Of a DNA stretch of 64,000 nucleotides, positions 20,421 through 31,604 are shown one piece after another; the first letter of the stretch is position 1, and each line of letters opens with the position of its first letter. The notes under the pieces are model-generated. The model did not search any database. It was not told the origin of the DNA and was given only the letters and a program-made list of their open reading frames with translations. The stretch comes from Symbiodinium natans (taxonomy: Eukaryota; Sar; Dinophyceae; Suessiales; Symbiodiniaceae), in contig CAJNDS010002149.1 in the NCBI GenBank assembly GCA_905221605.1, positions 222,972 through 286,971 on the forward strand. The letters are read 5' to 3'. The position numbers were made by a program, and so were the translations under genes.

Positions 20421-22079
20421 CTTTTGGTTGTTAAAGGGTCGGCTTTGGCGTCGGACTTAGGGCTTAGGATCTGGGTTAAGCACCATGGTGAAAAGTATGG
20501 CCAATTTTGGGGGGTGTCCTGAAACCAGGTGCAGAAGATCTTTCAGAGAATTCGAATGGCCCACGCACTGAACAAAGAGTCTTGGTTCTCGCGACCACCA
20601 TCGCTGGGGCCCCAGCCAGCATGTTCGACTGAGCACACCGGGCGGAAACAGCACCGTTGTGCCGCACCTGGGTTGCATTTGTCATGCCTCAACCCTAAAC
20701 CCTAACCTGTAAACCCTAAAACCTAACCCGAAATAGACGCTAAACACCCCTAGCCTTAGGTCAGACTTTCCGGTGGCCTTGGGCCAGAACCTTGGATGGA
20801 GGGGGGAGGTCCGCGCAGTGCATCCCAATTGAGCCCCAGGTACAGGCAGCTCTGCTTTGCAACGGTACCCTGCTGCGCAGGGCTCTTCTGCGAAGTCGAA
20901 GATGCCACGGAGGTCTGGACAAGATGTTTGCGAAACTGTCAGGACACGTTGAGGAGCGCCCACGGTGGGGCCCGGCCTTGCTGCTCCGGCGCGAGCCACT
21001 AAGGCCGCTGAGGTTGCCCGGCGAGGGCGTGCGTGTCCCAGGGACACCTGCTTCAGAACATCATATAAAACATCTCAGAACATCTTTCCGAACGCTCACT
21101 GCAAGCTGGCGGGGGGGGGGGGGGTTGCATCATCTTGCATCCCGGATGTCAAACAACCCCGGCCGCCTGGGGGCTCCAGGAGGACGGTGGTGCTTTCCAA
21201 CGGCCTGGCAAGACTGCTCCTCTCTCGTCCTCTCTGGACTCTGGACCAAGTCATTTTTTACTTTTTTGGAATGGGAGCGAAACAACCCGACCGCCACCGT
21301 GGGCGACTTGTCATTACCAGTCCATTGCCTGTCCTTGGAGTTCTGGTGAGCAAGGAAAGAAAACGTAGTGACGTCAGCTCAATGTACGGCTCTGTTTAAA
21401 CGGCTCTCTGCCACGTTCCGCCACGTTCCTGCCCGGGCCTGGGCCGCGGCGCCGGCCGACGCTGGGAGTCCATCTGTGCCCTGGCACGGGGACAAAAACA
21501 GGCACAGCCAGATCTTCTGCCTCAGAAGATTCACTTAAAAGCACAAAAAAGACCTGAGCTTTGATATGTTATTTGACTGCTTGCGAGAGGACCGCAACAA
21601 CGGCTTCTGAAACTTTCTGAAACTCTGCAGTCTCCAGCCTTCTTTAGCTCGCGAGGGCCATTGCAAGGACGGCCATCTACGCAGTGCGCGAGTAAGGTAA
21701 GATAAGGTAAGCAACGGGGTATTGGCCCGATCTGTTAAAGTTTGAGCTCGGGCTCATACTCAAGTCTTCAACATCTCTCAAAGTTTCTGTTCGATCTGTT
21801 TAGGGGGGTTGTTTGAAGGTTCTTGTTCTGCTGCATGTTTTGAGTCTCTTGTGGCTGCAGATGGGACCACTCCCGAGTAGCGGGAGTCTCCGTGGCACGC
21901 TCAACGGTTTGTTCGCCCGATGGTGCTCTTGGTGCCACTTTGCCTAAGAGTTCCTCCGAGGGGCTTCTTGCATAACCTGAAGGCATACCGCTTACGACGT
22001 TTACATGCAGATGCGATCTCACCACCCATGCCCACATGCCTCCATGCCTTTTCGTCGAATCCACATGCCGGTCTTCTTG
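20421..22079. other. GC-richer region open in several frames, no gene assigned
   Basis: Around 20790-21060 three frames are open at once. One plus frame is Cys-rich (CFATVPCCAGLFCEVEDATE) and a minus frame reads DLRGIFDFAEEPCAAGYRCK. A CCCTAAA cluster lies at 20692-20745, a G run at 21111-21124, and a TAAGGTAAGATAAGGTAAGC duplication near 21693-21712. Confidence 0.3.
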
Positions 22080-22221
22080 CACAAAACAACCACGGAATCA
22101 CCGCTGGCCCACCTGTTGAAACTTAACGCAGCGGGGTCACTTAGCAAGGCGATGCGAACTCAAAAAAGTCGACCCCGCTGCACGAACTCGTCAGCCAAGT
22201 CGGCATGATGATGCAGCCTCA
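22080..22221 (-). CDS. Coding fragment, paralogue copy 1
   Basis: Minus-strand peptide pieces EAASSCRL (about 22221-22198) and LLSDPAALSF followed by DSVVVLCKKTGMW (about 22147-22070). The same two pieces occur, in the same order and strand, at 25936-25540. The copies differ partly at third codon positions (GCA/GCG), which suggests past coding constraint. The spacing between the pieces is about 50 nt here and about 270 nt in the other copy. Function unknown. Confidence 0.5.
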
Positions 22222-22444
22222 AAGCAGCGGTGATACGCTTGACTTTGTAACTTCTGCGAACTCCCAACTTTGCCTGCCCCCTCCCCCGCACCCCCCCCCA
22301 GCTTCAGAACTGGCAGCCCACGAAAGGAGGAAGCAAAAGAATAAAAAGAAGAAAAGAAAAGGCAAGGAGAAGGGAGGGCTGCCTAGCTGCCTAGCTTGAT
22401 CGTGTCTTGCGTTGGACCTGATGAGCGAATGACATCAGATGACA

Positions 22445-22867
22445 TCAGTGGCCTGGCGAGCTGACTCGCTTTGGCTCCACAACTATGCTACAGTTGCTAC
22501 AGAATGGTGTAGCGCAGAACCTCGCAGAACCTCGCCGTGCCTCGACTTCGTAGAGATGGGAAGGACGCGCACTAGGCTTTCGCTCGCGAAAAACAGATGA
22601 CAGCAAGGTGGCACTCGCATGAGGGCTATGCGCAAGGTCGGCTCTGAAACCTGGGCTCCAATGCTGCACTCCTCCCGCACCCTGCAGCAAGTTCTTTTCT
22701 GCGCAGTGACCCAGGCTGAATGGAAGCCTGCTGGAACAAGCAAGGACATGCACTGGCGGAGCATGCGAGGGTGCCGATGCCCCACTCCTTGTAAATGCCC
22801 CCGAAACGGTCCGGGACCCCTGGAGTCCAAGACGGGAGGGGGCGACAGTGAAGTTTTGAAGCTCCAT
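22445..22867 (-). CDS. Coding-like stretch downstream of the membrane gene
   Basis: ATG at 22867 opens a 140-codon frame ending near SSPGH. Two other minus frames are also open, one reading GAQVSEPTLRIALMRVPP. It may hold exons of the next gene in the array. No splice model was stable, so treat as tentative. Confidence 0.3.
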   Translation of the reverse strand: MELQNFTVAPSRLGLQGSRTVSGAFTRSGASAPSHAPPVHVLACSSRLPFSLGHCAEKNLLQGAGGVQHWSPGFRADLAHSPHASATLLSSVFRERKPSARPSHLYEVEARRGSARFCATPFCSNCSIVVEPKRVSSPGH

Positions 22868-22950
22868 TTGCCACCATCTTCAAAAATATAGTGAGACCGC
22901 GAGTGGCCTCTCAGAATCTGTTAAAACGGTGAAACCTAAAACACGCTTTC

Positions 22951-25294
22951 TCAGCACTCGCTAAGAACTTCCAGAAGCCTTAGTCCATCGTGCTTTACCA
23001 GCCAACAGCTTGTGAAAATGGCACCGGTCAAGGCGAACGTGGCAGTCATCATGACCCAGTGCTTGTCGTACATCTTCAGCATCGCCTGGGCTCGCTGGGG
23101 GCCAATTCCCCATTGAGTGCACAGGAAGACGTCCAGACCCGTCAGGCAACACGTCCAGGCCAACTTTACAAGGATGCAGACGACAGTGATGTTCATGTGC
23201 TCCGAGGTGGTGCATTCGAAGAGGTAGTAGTACTGCCGGTTCGGATTGCGGTCGTCCATCAGCCAAACGAGTGGAGGCAGCGCCACCACCACAGGCCAAA
23301 AGCGTGCCACATCAATCTCGCATTGCGACCAAAGAGCCTCTTTTGTTTCTTGGCTGGTGCCCACCCCATTCTGAACATCTGTGACGACGCACTTCCATAG
23401 GACACGCAGCTGCAGCATCGAGCCGAGCGTGTCGACAAGCACAACCCCGACCAGCGCCCACCAAGAGTTGGTGCTTGGAAATAGGATGACCTTTTTAAAG
23501 GGGCGAGCGCAAGACGCAGGATCTGAGCTCAAAAACTCTGAGGCTTGGATGTGGCATGGGGATTCGGCGACCCGTGCCTCGGAGAAGGTGAGCACAGAGG
23601 AGAAAACCAAGGCGTTGCCCACCTGCAACGCAAATATGTGCAAATCACTGTGCAAAACAAATCAAAACAACACCACAAGCTGCATATAAGCCATGATAGT
23701 CGTGCACGCTAGATAACATAGCAGATCAAAGTAGATTAGGGTTTACCAGTGATGAAACCTAACGCGAAGCGAAAGCATTCGGCTGAGCTTCCCAGCCTGA
23801 TAGTAGTGGTCAAGGCTATAGCCCGCCCAAGGGACGAGGATTTTCAGCGCCTACACTTGAGAGAGCGCGAGCGAGAGAGAGCGAGAGAGAGCGAGAGAGA
23901 GCCGACACCTTCAACACCTCTCAACATGCGACGTCGGCTCTTCAGAGGGCGCCTTGTCCGAGACGAACCCAACGGCTTCCATTACGATCCAGGACACCAG
24001 AGCGGCGCACACTTCCGTGACGGGCGTGTTGAAGAAGGCACTGGCGAACACGACACCGCACAAGACCAGCACGGGGGCCAATGTAAGGAAGTTGTACACG
24101 AAAACGAGCACCAGGGTCTTGACGTTCCAAAATCTGCGACCAGCGACAACCAGGAACATCCAGTCGACCATGGCAAAGGTTGGAGGAGCTCCGTAGAGCA
24201 TGTTGTACGAGTAGACCAAGTCCGTGCCCCAGGGAAGTGCGCACAGGAAATATCCAGTGCACCAGCCGATGATGACCAAGAGGTAGAAGACAGCCCTGAC
24301 GGCCCAATCTGAATAAGTTGCTTTTTGCAGGTAGCTCAGTGCACTGGACTCCGTTGCGGACCTCTTCAGCATCATCTCGCCACCCAGACTTTTCTGACTG
24401 GGAAGCTCAAGCAGCAGCTGCAGCCGCCTGTATTGACCTGAGTTGTCTCAACACAGCGCTGAGATTGATTGACATGCAGAACTTCTTGAGAATTCTTGAG
24501 CACACCCAGCATTGAGGGTCTCAGTTTCGGCTTGTACCGTGCATGCCGAGTGGCCAGGCAGGTAATAGACGATGACGAAGATATTGTAGCCATAGAAGAA
24601 TGTCATGTTCTTGAGCGCACCCTCGTTCGGATCGTTGATGGGAATCAACAGGGGAAGCGGCACTGCGATGACCGAAAAGAATAAGACAACCAGCAGCTGC
24701 ACCATGAGCTTCTGTTGGGGCGTCAGGCAACCCCACTCAAGCAAGGGCGTAGCCTCCTTTGCAAGAGTCATGGCAGTCCTTAGAAAATGTCGAAAAGCCC
24801 CGTGTCAGATTCCACGTGCATACCTTGACGAGCCAAGGTGCTCGCACCTTTCTTTCAGGTCCTTGATCTCGTCCGCCTGCTTTTGGATCTCGGCCCCTTG
24901 CCTCTCGATCTCTGCCTCCTGCTTCTCCATCTGGGCCTCCATGCTGTACCTTATAACACACATTTGCATACACTCGCATACCCTCGCATTCACTCGCTCG
25001 CTCTCGGCATGAGGTTGCCTACGGTGAATATGGTGCTAGCCACAGGCGCACATGCTTGGAAAGCTCCTTGAAGTCAGGGAAACCGGCTTCGCCTGAAGGC
25101 ACGACTGGGTCACTTAGTTCGCCGTGCGAAGGGCATGGATGGAATGCATGCAAGGTAGAATGATCCCCCTCCCCCCCCCCATCCCTCCACCCCGATCCTT
25201 CAGGGAGCTGCACATCGATCTTGGAGGTCTCAAGAATGGTCTCGGCCTGAACCGTTTCGATTTCGCCGTCTTGTGGCCGCGAGCAGCACGCCAT
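22951..25294 (-). CDS. Multi-pass membrane protein with N-terminal coiled coil, 539 aa model
   Basis: Five exons join in phase from ATG to TGA: 25294-25191, 24949-24824, 24778-24506, 24397-23953, 23622-22951. Donors are GT, GT, GT, GC; introns are 241, 45, 108 and 330 nt. Residues 1-35 are polar (MACCSRPQDGE). About 36-76 form a coiled coil (EAQMEKQEAEIERQGAEIQ). From residue 77 on there are about nine hydrophobic spans, for example VQLLVVLFFSVIAVPLPLL, VFYLLVIIGWCTGYFLC, VLVFVYNFLTLAPVLVLC, WWALVGVVLVDTLGSML and HWVMMTATFALTGAIFTS. I do not recognise the family; the coiled coil suggests oligomerisation and the spans a channel, transporter or receptor-like role (inference). It lies just downstream of the AAAP transporter on the same strand. 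Confidence 0.75.
23858..23902 (+). repeat. GCGAGAGAGA microsatellite in an intron
   Basis: Short GAGAGC repeats inside the 330-nt intron between the last two exons of the multi-pass membrane protein model. Confidence 0.9.
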
Positions 25295-25476
25295 CAATGA
25301 AGACGGCAAATTGTGGAAGGACTCACGAAAACAGAGCACCGACAGCGGTCTCCTGCCGGTCTGGTGTCGATCCCAAGCTGCAGAGCAAGCAAGGCAGGAA
25401 GGAAGGGCAAAGGAATGAAGGGGGGATCTCAATTTTGGGCTTTCAAAATTTTGGGATGCAGAGTGCGCCATATCTC

Positions 25477-25936
25477 TCATATGACCCACGCTGGACACGC
25501 ATGCTCAGTCTCGCGCCTCTTTCTCAGTGAGTTGCCCACATCCACCTGTCTCCTCTTTCGCAAAACAACCACAGAATCATCCGGCACTTGCACGCTCACA
25601 GATTGAAAACTTTGCGCAGCGGGGTTGATTAGCATCGTGTGTCGTTGTTGACAGTATGGCCCTCGTCGTTCTACAGTAAGAATTGCAAAACATAACTCCG
25701 ACCTCGCGGGAGCTCCGGCAAAAAGATGCACGCAGGCAGCTCTGTGCCGTTGCCGTTGTGCTGCTGTAGGTCGTGTGACTTCGATGCTAAACCCGAACCA
25801 TCCCGAACCCCTCTCAGCTTCTCGATATTTAAAGTCTCATGAGGGTAGTCGCACAAACCTGCCAACTCGAATTCTTGACATGCCGACTCAGAGGAGGAGC
25901 AGGGTCAGGCAAGTCGGCATGATGACGCAGCCTCCG
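25477..25936 (-). CDS. Coding fragment, paralogue copy 2
   Basis: Minus peptide EAASSCRL at about 25934-25911, then, after about 270 nt, MLINPAAQSFQSVSVQV followed by PDDSVVVLRKRRQVDVG and SLRKRRETEHACPAWVI, ending TGA at 25477. It is the longer relative of the copy at 22221-22070. The piece is basic near its end. It lies between the AAAP transporter and the multi-pass membrane gene. Unknown function; possibly an exon of a repeated gene family or a mobile element remnant. Confidence 0.5.
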
Positions 25937-26057
25937 AGGATGCTTGTGGCGGCCACTTCCAAGCTAAGCCTTCGGACTCTGCGGGCTCGAAACCCCGATA
26001 AGGAAGTCGCTGAAGGCGCATCAGGCATCTACGAAGGCTAGACCTAATCCCACAACC

Positions 26058-28486
26058 TCATTGCAACACCACCCGAAGCCGAAAGCCCTCTGAAGAAAGC
26101 AACATCACGGCCCGGCCCAGCAGGAGCATGCCAAACGCAAGCACCCGCTTGGCGTGAAAGTGAGGAAAGGCCTGCAAGAGATAACGGCACTTTGCTCCAT
26201 ATGGACCCCTAAATACGAAAGAACATCTCTTTGCATCATGACACATCATATGATACATCTCATCGGGAGCGTGATGCTGAAAAAGCATGCATGTGCGCGT
26301 GCATCCTAAACGTTCCTAAACCCCTTTGTCAAAGAAGTGAAGCTCCAGGCTGGCAAGTTCGGCAAGGCCTGGACGTAAACCAGCCCCGGCAGAATGTACC
26401 TTCATGGGAGTGATATCAGCAATGTGTGAACTACTCGAGGAAGCGACTTTCTGGTTTGACTCCATCGGGGTGTGCAAGGGCTTTGCAGTTGCACCTGCAA
26501 GTTCCGCTCTGTCGCTATGTGGCTAGATGCGGCACACAAAAGAAACAGGGTAATGTGATGTCTCCCGACTCTCGCCGAACCTGGTTCACTAAGGGCTCAA
26601 CTGGAGAGTTGCTGGCGCACGAAACCATCGTCGACCCTGTCGCGCCCACGACGCCAAGGATGTTCCCAAGGTCGAGGACTGTGATGGCAACCGCCAGTGA
26701 GGCCGCCAGCTCCTGAGGATTTAGGAAGTTTGGGAAGGCTAGGGAGTTTAGGTCTGTGTTTCCGAGAGCCCTGAATCTTGGAGACAAAACCTCCCCAAGA
26801 AACTCCAGACAACCAGCAGGAGCTCCAGGACGGTGACCGCGGCCCAGCGAGCAGAACCTCCCAAGGATTTGTTTTTAAAAAAACTGGGCTTTCGGGGCTG
26901 TTCCCCCTTCTCTTAAGCTGCCACCCCCCCTATTCGGGAGCCCTCCAAAATCTCCCAGCCTCCACTGGCCGAGGGCCGCACTAGGTCCATCAGCGCGATG
27001 GCCGAGTTCCGGGAAGGGTGGATCTGGAGAGGCACTTCCAGTGAGATGCCACGGGCTCATGAGGCCTAATTAGCTTTTGAGGATTTTTTTTCGACTCCAG
27101 GGAAGACTCCTGCAGCGGGAAGGAGAAGATCGCCACGAAGGAGTAGAGGAGGCGAGTGGCCGCCACGAGATAGCTCTTTGGGTAGGCCTGGGACATACAT
27201 GGGGAAGGGGGGGGGGGGTTCCCCAATGGTAGGGCGGTTTTGCAGCCCTATGTTTGGGGGGGCGGTTCTTACGGACAAAACGTCACTCTCTGCCTTCAGC
27301 ACATCCGAAGCGATCTCATTGCCGAAGGTCCAATAGCCTTGCGATCTCTTGGGGCTTGAGAGTGCCCAGTGCCCCCTCATCAAGGAATATACCTAAAACC
27401 AAAATAAGGATCCCGATATGCGAGGTACGAGTACTGGGCTCTCGGGCCTTTATACCCCGAAAAGTCGTGGAGCCCGCTTGAAATCTCGAAATCTCTCGAA
27501 TATGGACCCTGATTTTCGCATCCCCCCCCCCTTCCCTGCCCAAAAAAGATGCAGCCTTCTTGGATACACTCGGGTGCCCCCTAAACCCTACGAACCAAAT
27601 CTGCTGCCAAAATTCCCAGCAGCGCAGCGATGCAAAACGCAGACCCGGCCATCGTGAACTGAGCCATGAAACTCCGAGGTTTTCGGTGTGGGGCTCTTGG
27701 CTTAAGAGGATTATGGGGCTTAAGTAGGTCTTATAGAACTTAGAGGGCTTAGAGGGCTTAGAGCTTAGAGGGATTTGGGATCCAGGGCCAAGGCACAAGG
27801 AGCGTCGCAGCTACTGCCCACCCCCAAACCAACCAGCGAGCATTCCGGGGTCTGTCAGAGGGCCCCTGCCAAAATTCAACCGCAAACTGACCTAAACCCA
27901 AGAGGGATCCGTTCATTGTGTGCGCAGCCGCAAGCAACGGAGGAGCGTGATGACAATAGAGCGTTTTCATACTGTCACAGCGGCACAGACGCTGTGCGAC
28001 CCAAGATGTCTTGGGCACGCATGACCCAGATGAACAGCACAACAGTTGGACCTTTATGGGCCAAATCACCGACATCAGAGTCACAAAGTCCTAGGTTTTG
28101 GGGTCACATCATAGAGACGCTGCGGTCTCGTTCCCCGAATGAGCCCCCGAGAACCCAGCCGCAGCTGCAATGATCCCATCGATGCGACGGCAGGTGGAGT
28201 TCTGGACCTGGCCAAGTTTTTCCAGTGTTTGCCGTGGCCTACGTCTCCGGTTCCCCAGACGAAACCAACAAGAGGTAGAATTTTGCAGGGGACCATGCTG
28301 CCCAAAAACGAAAACAAAATATACATTAATATACTGTCATATAGCTAAGCCTTCGGAAATCCTGCGTGTAGTTAGCCGCGGCCACGCCGTGACTTTCCGG
28401 AACCTTCCATCGGCCATCGCTGCCTCATTGCAGATCGTGAAGATGTTCTGCTGGCAGGTGAAAGCAAAGATGAAGACCGGCAGCGC
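26058..28486 (-). CDS. Amino acid/auxin permease (AAAP, SLC38-like) transporter, N-terminus missing
   Basis: Ten exons join in phase: 28486-28424, 28207-28160, 27658-27616, 27337-27294, 27187-27110, 27023-26960, 26857-26814, 26712-26621, 26399-26369, 26171-26058 (TGA). They give 206 residues that follow the AAAP order: FAFTCQQNIFTICNE, NSTCRRIDGII, SAFCIAALLGYWTFGNEI, ATRLLYSFVAIFSFPLQ joined to IHPSRNSA, LDLGNILGVVGATGSTMVS, YILPGLVYV, FPHFHAKRVLAFGMLLLG. This family moves amino acids across plasma or vacuolar membranes, usually with H+ or Na+. Transmembrane segments 1-4 were not found; the exons at 29.2-29.5 kb may be part of its start. Introns use GC, GT and GA donors (GA after 27616 and 27110). 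The e5 donor at 26814 is the least certain. Confidence 0.85.
27200..27262 (+). repeat. G runs in an intron
   Basis: G runs at 27209-27219 and 27256-27262 inside an AAAP intron. Similar G/C runs recur in introns all over the window. Confidence 0.8.
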
Positions 28487-28499
28487 CTAGAGGCTTCCA

Positions 28500-29227
28500 A
28501 CATCTTCCAACTTCCAGGGCTCCCGAATCCGCAGAAGGCAATCTACGCTGCACCCAGACACAGCCTTTCAACACCATCATGGCCAAGTATCAAAAACCCC
28601 GATCTTCCTCAAGAGAGAGAGAGAGAGCTAAAGCTGACGAATGAAGTGCCCAGATGTGCCCGCAAGAAACACCCGACAAAGATCCAGCTCCATGCTGTGC
28701 TGCCGCCCCCCCTTTCTCTCACACGCGTCCGAGCGCGGCGGTCCGGGGTTTCAGGTGGCCCCCGCGCTTCCTCGGAGTTCGGAGGGCAGCGGTGGGGCCG
28801 TGGGGGCTTGGGCACTTTTCCTTTGGGAGGGGGGGGGGAGGGGCGGGGGGCCTTGGGGTTTTGGGTTTTGGGGATGTCCGGAATTCTTGGGATCTGGTGA
28901 GGGTGTTTAACCTTTTTCTTTTTTTCAGTTTCTTTTTGAGGGGGGGGGGGGTCTTGTGGAAAGATACTCTTATTCCTAACCGTGGCCCTAACACGCAGGT
29001 GGAGGATTGTGGTGAGGATTGTAGTCGTTGTGCAGCGTTTGAAAGCTTGAAGGCTTCTTCAGGAGCAAGAAAGGCTCAGAGTGCAGGTAAGGGCCACGTA
29101 AGATTTCATTCCCGGTTGGGGCAGTTCTTGACTTTCGGAGGTTCTGATTCCGATTTCAAACTTCAGAGCCTTACACACTCAGGAACAGCTGAAACGCAAG
29201 ACGCACTCTTTTGCACCCAGAGATAAC
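28500..29227. other. No firm exon; low-complexity G-rich intron DNA
   Basis: GA run at 28612-28628, long G runs at 28828-28850 and 28938-28950. The missing AAAP membrane segments 1-4 should lie here or further right, but no clear match was seen. A minus frame at about 28690-28625 (STAWSWIFVGCFLRAHLGTS) is a weak candidate. Confidence 0.35.
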
Positions 29228-29504
29228 CTGAGGGCCCCGGCTGGTCTTCCCTGCGTGCATCTTTGGCCATCTTGCGAATCCTGACAATTGGAACCAGGTT
29301 CGGGGGGTTAAGGGCTTAAGGATGTTTAAGGGCTTTGAGGGCTTCTAAGAAGCGTGTTTTTGTGAGGGCTTCGAGGCCTTAGGACCTCCGACCGTCAAAA
29401 CATGCCTGCCGCTTGACCGAGCCGCAAGCCCTGGCGGCTCCTGGGAAGCATCCGCTCGCGGAGCGCCGCCAGCGCCTCGCTAAGCTCCTCTTCCGAGGCG
29501 GTCC
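29228..29504 (-). CDS. Two putative exons, possibly 5' part of the transporter gene
   Basis: Exon 29504-29406 (acceptor CCCAG|GG, GC donor GGCAG|GCAT) reads TASEEELSEALAALRERMLP then RSRQGLRLGQAA, an acidic-to-basic amphipathic helix. Exon ending 29228 (CTCAG|GTTATC donor) reads MAKDARREDQPGPS from an ATG at 29270, and is open upstream (NLVPIVRIRK). Both are polar and would suit a cytosolic N-terminal tail. Link to the AAAP gene is inferred only from strand and position. Confidence 0.45.
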
Positions 29505-30086
29505 CTGGGCACAAAAACTCGCTTGGGGTTTGAGGTTTAAAGTTTGGGACTCTCTGAGGATTGCCGTAGTAGGGATGACTGAGGCCCTCACGCCAGAACG
29601 GCGGAATATCCAATGCTCGACCGTCGTCCTTCCTGTGCATCTGGACATCAAAACGTCACGCGAAGAACTCGGAGACAGCCGAAGAAAAATCCAGAAGCCG
29701 AAGGACACTCGAGAAGAAACCTACGTGAGCACAACAAGAATATGCACACCTATAGCGCACCGCAACACAGGCGGTGAAGGAGTTGCCTCTTCGGCCGCTT
29801 GGCGGCTTTGCTGGGCGCCTCCCATTCTCACAGGCTATGTTGCGTAACCAATTTACAAGGACTCAGTGGCTCCTAAGGACGAGGAATCATGCTATCATGT
29901 CTGAAATGATTCTGGAGGTTAAGATGGTGATGCTTACTATTGTGGTGATGACTCTGCAAGGAGAAAACAGCAACAAGCACAGTGGGCCGCTACAAGCGGC
30001 CTCTGCAATTAGTAAAATTCGGCACCGATTAATGGGCGGGGGGAGGGGAGAGAGGGGGTTGCTTTCTGGGAGGTCAACATTATGAT

Positions 30087-30360
30087 CTACGAGTTTAGTT
30101 TGTTTTTGTCAGAGTAGACTTCTGGGCCAAACAGTTTCCGGATGCTCGCCTCGCTGGTTGGCGCCCGCTTGGCTTTCAGCGAGGCCAGCCAATCCTGGCC
30201 GACAAGAGTCCCCAAAACTTTGGCCCAAGGTTTAGGGCGACTCGAGGTCCCCAAAGGTCCAAGGTACCCCCCGACGCGCTGGCGTTGACCCTGGGGAGCC
30301 CACAAGCTCTGCTGCGGGAGCCGGAGCTGCTGATTCCTCCGCCTGGCGCAAGACAGTTCC
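30087..30360 (-). CDS. Putative terminal exon, basic C-terminus
   Basis: The frame reads WAKVLGTLVGQDWLASLKAK, RAPTSEASIRKLFGPEVYSD and ends KNKLNS, TAG at 30087. A CAG acceptor within it (GCCAG|GATTGG, near 30202) could be the real exon start, with the upstream frame AEESAAPAPAAELVGSPG as a separate exon. Not recognised. Confidence 0.4.
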
Positions 30361-30586
30361 CAACCCCGGGGTCCCCTCAAAAACCGCACAGAAGACATTC
30401 TAGAATGTACGATAAGATACCAGAATTTACTACAGTGATAATATAACGTACTACGACCCCTATTTTGGGAAACCCAACTCTCTTCTCGACATGCCCCAGG
30501 ATGCAAAGTCCGCACCCCCCACTTTTTGCACTCACTTTCGGCGCTTGCTGGCCCGGGCTTCTCCGGCCTGACCGAAAGGCTTGAAA

Positions 30587-30640
30587 GGGCTCGAAAGGGC
30601 TCGAAAAGGCTCGAAAGGGCTGTCGGATAGCTTGGGAAGT
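30587..30640 (+). repeat. CTCGAAAGGG decamer repeat
   Basis: Four to five copies of a GGCTCGAAAG unit, with one GAAAAGG variant. Confidence 0.85.
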
Positions 30641-30755
30641 ACCGTCCGGGAACAGCCATCCCCCAGCAGCTCCTCTGGAATCTAGAACATCCTTTTTTTC
30701 ATCACCCCCTGCTAGCAACACGCCCAAGGTCCAAAGCTAGACCCTCAAGCCGCTT

Positions 30756-31043
30756 TCAGATCTTGGGAGCATGAGATGGCAGGCGGATTGCACTAAGCCA
30801 ACGAATCTCCAACTTCGCAGCATCGTCCGCCTCCGCTTCCATGAGCATCCGAACGCCTTCGCTCCACACGATTCTGCACAAGACAAGCTCTATCCACGAC
30901 TCCCACCATGAAGCTTGAGCCTTCTGAAACCCCCAAAAGGGCCTCTAAGAGTCACCCTTTTTGCGATCTTTTCCCACCTTCCAGGTTGCCCACCGATTCC
31001 AGGTGCTGCACCTCGTTGTCGCTGTTAGCCTCGATGGCCTCTG
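30756..31043 (-). CDS. Putative two-exon gene end, helical protein
   Basis: Exon from about 31043 to 30978 (GT donor GGAAG|GTGGG) reads EAIEANSDNEVQHLESVGNL. Exon from 30920 or 30913 to the TGA at 30756 reads WWESWIELVLCRIVWSEGVR, MLMEAEADDAAKLEIRWL and ends SHAPKI. With the 30913 acceptor (CTCAAG|CTTCA) the phases agree. Acidic, Trp-rich, probably helical. Not recognised. It lies 3' of the ankyrin gene on the same strand. Confidence 0.5.
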
Positions 31044-31374
31044 CTGGGTGCTAAGGAACTTAAACCAAGTTACCACAATGGGTTTATATCTCAGATAATG
31101 CAGACTTGAGAAGGGGCTACGAAAGCTAGTCACCGCAGGGGGGTGGCATGCAGCGAGTCGGCAGGACTTGGAGCCGCCGGCGCAGCTTTTTCCGTATTTC
31201 AGGCACATGCTTCAGGTGGCCTAAACTCGAAATCTGAAGCCCTAAACTCCTTCAGCCTCCTTGCTTCCCCCGCTGGAACCCCGTGTCGCAAACGAAGTTT
31301 AGGTACAGGGACGCTCTGGTCAGTACGACCTCTGCAAAGTACCGCAGACGACCTTCAGAGCATGGTGACTGCGG

Positions 31375-31600
31375 GGGGCGGGGGAGGACCTTGGGGTGGG
31401 GTGGGGGGGGACCTTGTGGGGGGGGGGGGGGGGACCTGAAGGTGGTAGGGGGGGGGCCCCCCCCCCCCCTACCTTATCCCACACGCAACCACCTTAAAGG
31501 AGGGGGGGGGGGGGGGGGGGGCGCCGGCACCTTATCCTTCAAAAATGCTTCATGGTGAGGTGGGGGGGGGGGGGGGGCCCCCCCCCCCCCAACCCCCACC
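31375..31600. repeat. G-run cluster and G/C palindromes
   Basis: Long G runs (31400-31433, 31502-31521) and two near-perfect palindromes in which a G run is followed directly by a C run: GGTAGGG...CCCTACC at about 31444-31473 and GGTGGGG...CCCCACC at about 31559-31600. These could fold as G:C hairpins or quadruplexes. Confidence 0.9.
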
Positions 31601-31604
31601 TTAA

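Noticed and set aside
20792-21349. 185-codon plus frame and an overlapping Cys-rich frame
   Set aside because: Three frames are open together because of GC content; no clear splice pair.
23749-24312. 187-codon plus frame
   Set aside because: Antisense shadow of the multi-pass membrane protein exon plus a GA repeat.
28000-28053. Hydrophobic minus frame after AAAG|GTCC (PTVVLFIWVMRAQD)
   Set aside because: Open and exon-like, but the AAAP model joins across it in phase without it.
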